DNA of 64,000 nucleotides. Source: Trichoplax adhaerens. Its lineage: Eukaryota > Placozoa > Uniplacotomia > Trichoplacea > Trichoplacidae. Below are positions 62,313 through 64,000 of the stretch, piece after piece (position 1 is the first letter of the stretch; each line of letters starts with the position of its first letter). The translations under genes were made by a program, and so were the position numbers. The notes under the pieces were generated by a model. The model was not told where the DNA came from. It saw only the letters and a list, made by a program, of their open reading frames with translations, and searched no databases. The stretch lies in NCBI RefSeq assembly GCF_000150275.1, contig NW_002060946.1, positions 2,437,454-2,501,453 of the forward strand. The letters run 5' to 3'.

Positions 62313-64000
62313 CTAATACAGTAGTGTAAGGTAGAGTGGATTCGGTATTTTATGCATGCATATTAGAGGAGTCGTCTATATTCATGTTGATCTATCTATT
62401 TATATCCTAAAGCACATAAACTGGCCCTAACCAGGCATAGCGAAAATAGTATGGCCCATACTTTGGCTTTTAAAATTTCATGTACCTTTACTGCCATAAG
62501 ACCATGAAGATCTATCTTTACCCATGATATTACAGTATACAATACTTTGCGTACTGTCAGGGATCGTAGTCAATGAACGTTTCCCACTACGGTACAATAC
62601 TGTAAGGTAGCGGTCAGCGAAAGCGCAACAACAAAAATTAAAGATCCGAATCCTGATGTAAAAGCTATTAAAAACCTGAAAATATAGCTCATCATATTTA
62701 ATATCTATAGATGGTACTGCCAAATTTGTGAGCTTTATTATCCTGTTTATATGATACATGGGGATATTTAATAGGTTACTGAGTGGGTCATTTAACTGTT
62801 ACAATTTTCGTGCACAAGTAACAGCCAGCTCTAAATTCAACCGATGAACTATTTCCGTTGGACGCTATTGTTTTTGGGGGATCCAATTCCTATATTGACG
62901 TCAACGTTTTACTTTCGAAATTTTCATTTGCAGTCAAATCGTACTTCATTAGCATTGAAAAATTGACATAGAGAATCCTTCATTGTTTGACGTGCATTTT
63001 CATCAAATTTTCGACTACATTAAAGTACCTCAAATCCAACTCTACATCCTTCCAAATGGAGTTGATTTGGCCTAAAAATGCCCGTCGACAAAATTGATAT
63101 TGCACAGTGTTTGACCACTACTTGTACAGTATTTAGCCTAATTTACTGCCTGTCACTTGATAGTTGGTACTGAAGCACGGTTGACTAAATTAAAACAGGT
63201 GTAGTGCTGACGCAGTAGCTGACTAAAAAGGGATATACTGTAGAGTACGGAACAATACTGTCCTGTACTGCATGAGCTGTACAGTGTACAGTGCACTGTC
63301 CAGTGGACCGTACTGTACACTGTACAGCGCAAACCGATGTCTACTGTAAGCATACAGTAGAGTAAACAGCACTAAGCCTTGGAGCTTGCTAATGTCAACT
63401 GTTCAAGTTAATTTAATTTATTTAATGAATGAGTGAATTCAGTGAATAACATTAAAGTGCAAAAAGGATCTTTTGCACCTTTCAATAGGATGCATAGAAT
63501 ACACGCTTGAGTTTGCTTGCATTGTATAGTCTAGTAGAGACTGTCTCGCTGTGTGGAAATGGACTTGCCGGTTATATACTGTATACTGTTGCAACTTGCT
63601 CTGTCATTGGGGGGACTGGCAAAGGCAGTAAATTAGTATTTTGGGGATATAAATGATCGGTAGCGTTGCATACGTCGCAACGATCTATATGCATTAGACT
63701 AGAGTCATCGAGTGTATTAGCAACGTAAGCAAGAAGAGATTGTCTGACAAGTCTTTGATTGATAATTTCAGTATAGAAACATCATTGTCAAAGAGTAACA
63801 GTGATTTTCATGTTTTTGTATCATTAATTTCTATTTTACCACAGCTGTGGCAATATTCTCTATATTAAATATACTACCAATCTATTCAATAGTCCAACTC
63901 TGAACAGGAATCCATACCGGACACAACATTTTCCGACCATTTTATGACAAAGGTAACTAGTTTCATTTTTTTTTTTTCTCTCTCGCTCTCTCATCTTTGA
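62313..64000. other. Intergenic to window end
   Basis: No exon recognised. ACAGT/ACTGT palindromes cluster at about 63236-63360 (for example GTACTGTACACTGTACAG). A pyrimidine-rich tract (T run then CTCTCTCG) lies at 63967-63992 and could be low-complexity sequence or an acceptor region of a gene beyond the window. Confidence 0.4.

Noticed and set aside
1-64000. CRISPR arrays, operons, transposase or viral genes
   Set aside because: Repeats are tandem satellites without spacers, genes are intron-split and singly transcribed, and no transposase, integrase, polymerase or capsid motif was seen in any frame given.

Overview
The window is nuclear DNA of an animal. It is AT-rich (about one third G+C by eye), its genes are split by mostly short introns with good GT-AG junctions, and it codes for animal proteins: a PP4 regulatory subunit, a RING-PDZ ubiquitin ligase, three SLC28 nucleoside transporters, twinfilin and the R2TP co-chaperone RPAP3. 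There are no operons, CRISPR arrays or recognisable transposase or viral genes. Compact genes and very animal-like proteins would suit an early-branching animal such as a placozoan, but this is inference. I rebuilt each gene exon by exon from splice sites and reading-frame phase. All exon lengths and phases close for the six genes that are complete here.

Layout: 0.9-2.8 kb, 3' part of PPP4R2 (+). 6.3-10.2 kb, PDZRN-type RING/TRAF-zinc-finger/PDZ protein (-). 11.7-11.9 kb, an exon-like frame broken by one stop (-). 12.2-13.5 and 15.6-17.8 kb, two old tandem arrays with units of roughly 95 and 170 bp. 21.8-25.7 and 32.1-36.1 kb, two concentrative nucleoside transporters in tandem (-), separated by a gap that holds a clean array of five units of about 85 bp. 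42.8-43.8 kb, a dense cluster of palindromic ACAGT/ACTGT repeats between short inverted repeats, followed by a TATA/Inr core promoter. 48.6-51.4 kb, a third nucleoside transporter (+). 53.3-55.9 kb, twinfilin (-). 57.7-61.3 kb, RPAP3 (+). The rest is intergenic sequence with local duplications.

How the genes relate: the three transporters form one family cluster. The two tandem copies share every intron position, while the third, in the opposite orientation, lacks two of those introns and has a longer, Ser-rich N-terminus. Twinfilin and RPAP3 lie head to head with 1.9 kb between them; the third transporter and twinfilin converge. The most unusual single feature is an AT-AC (U12-type) intron in twinfilin. 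Next is an 86-bp duplication across the twinfilin start codon, which leaves an 11-codon upstream ORF repeating the protein's own N-terminus.
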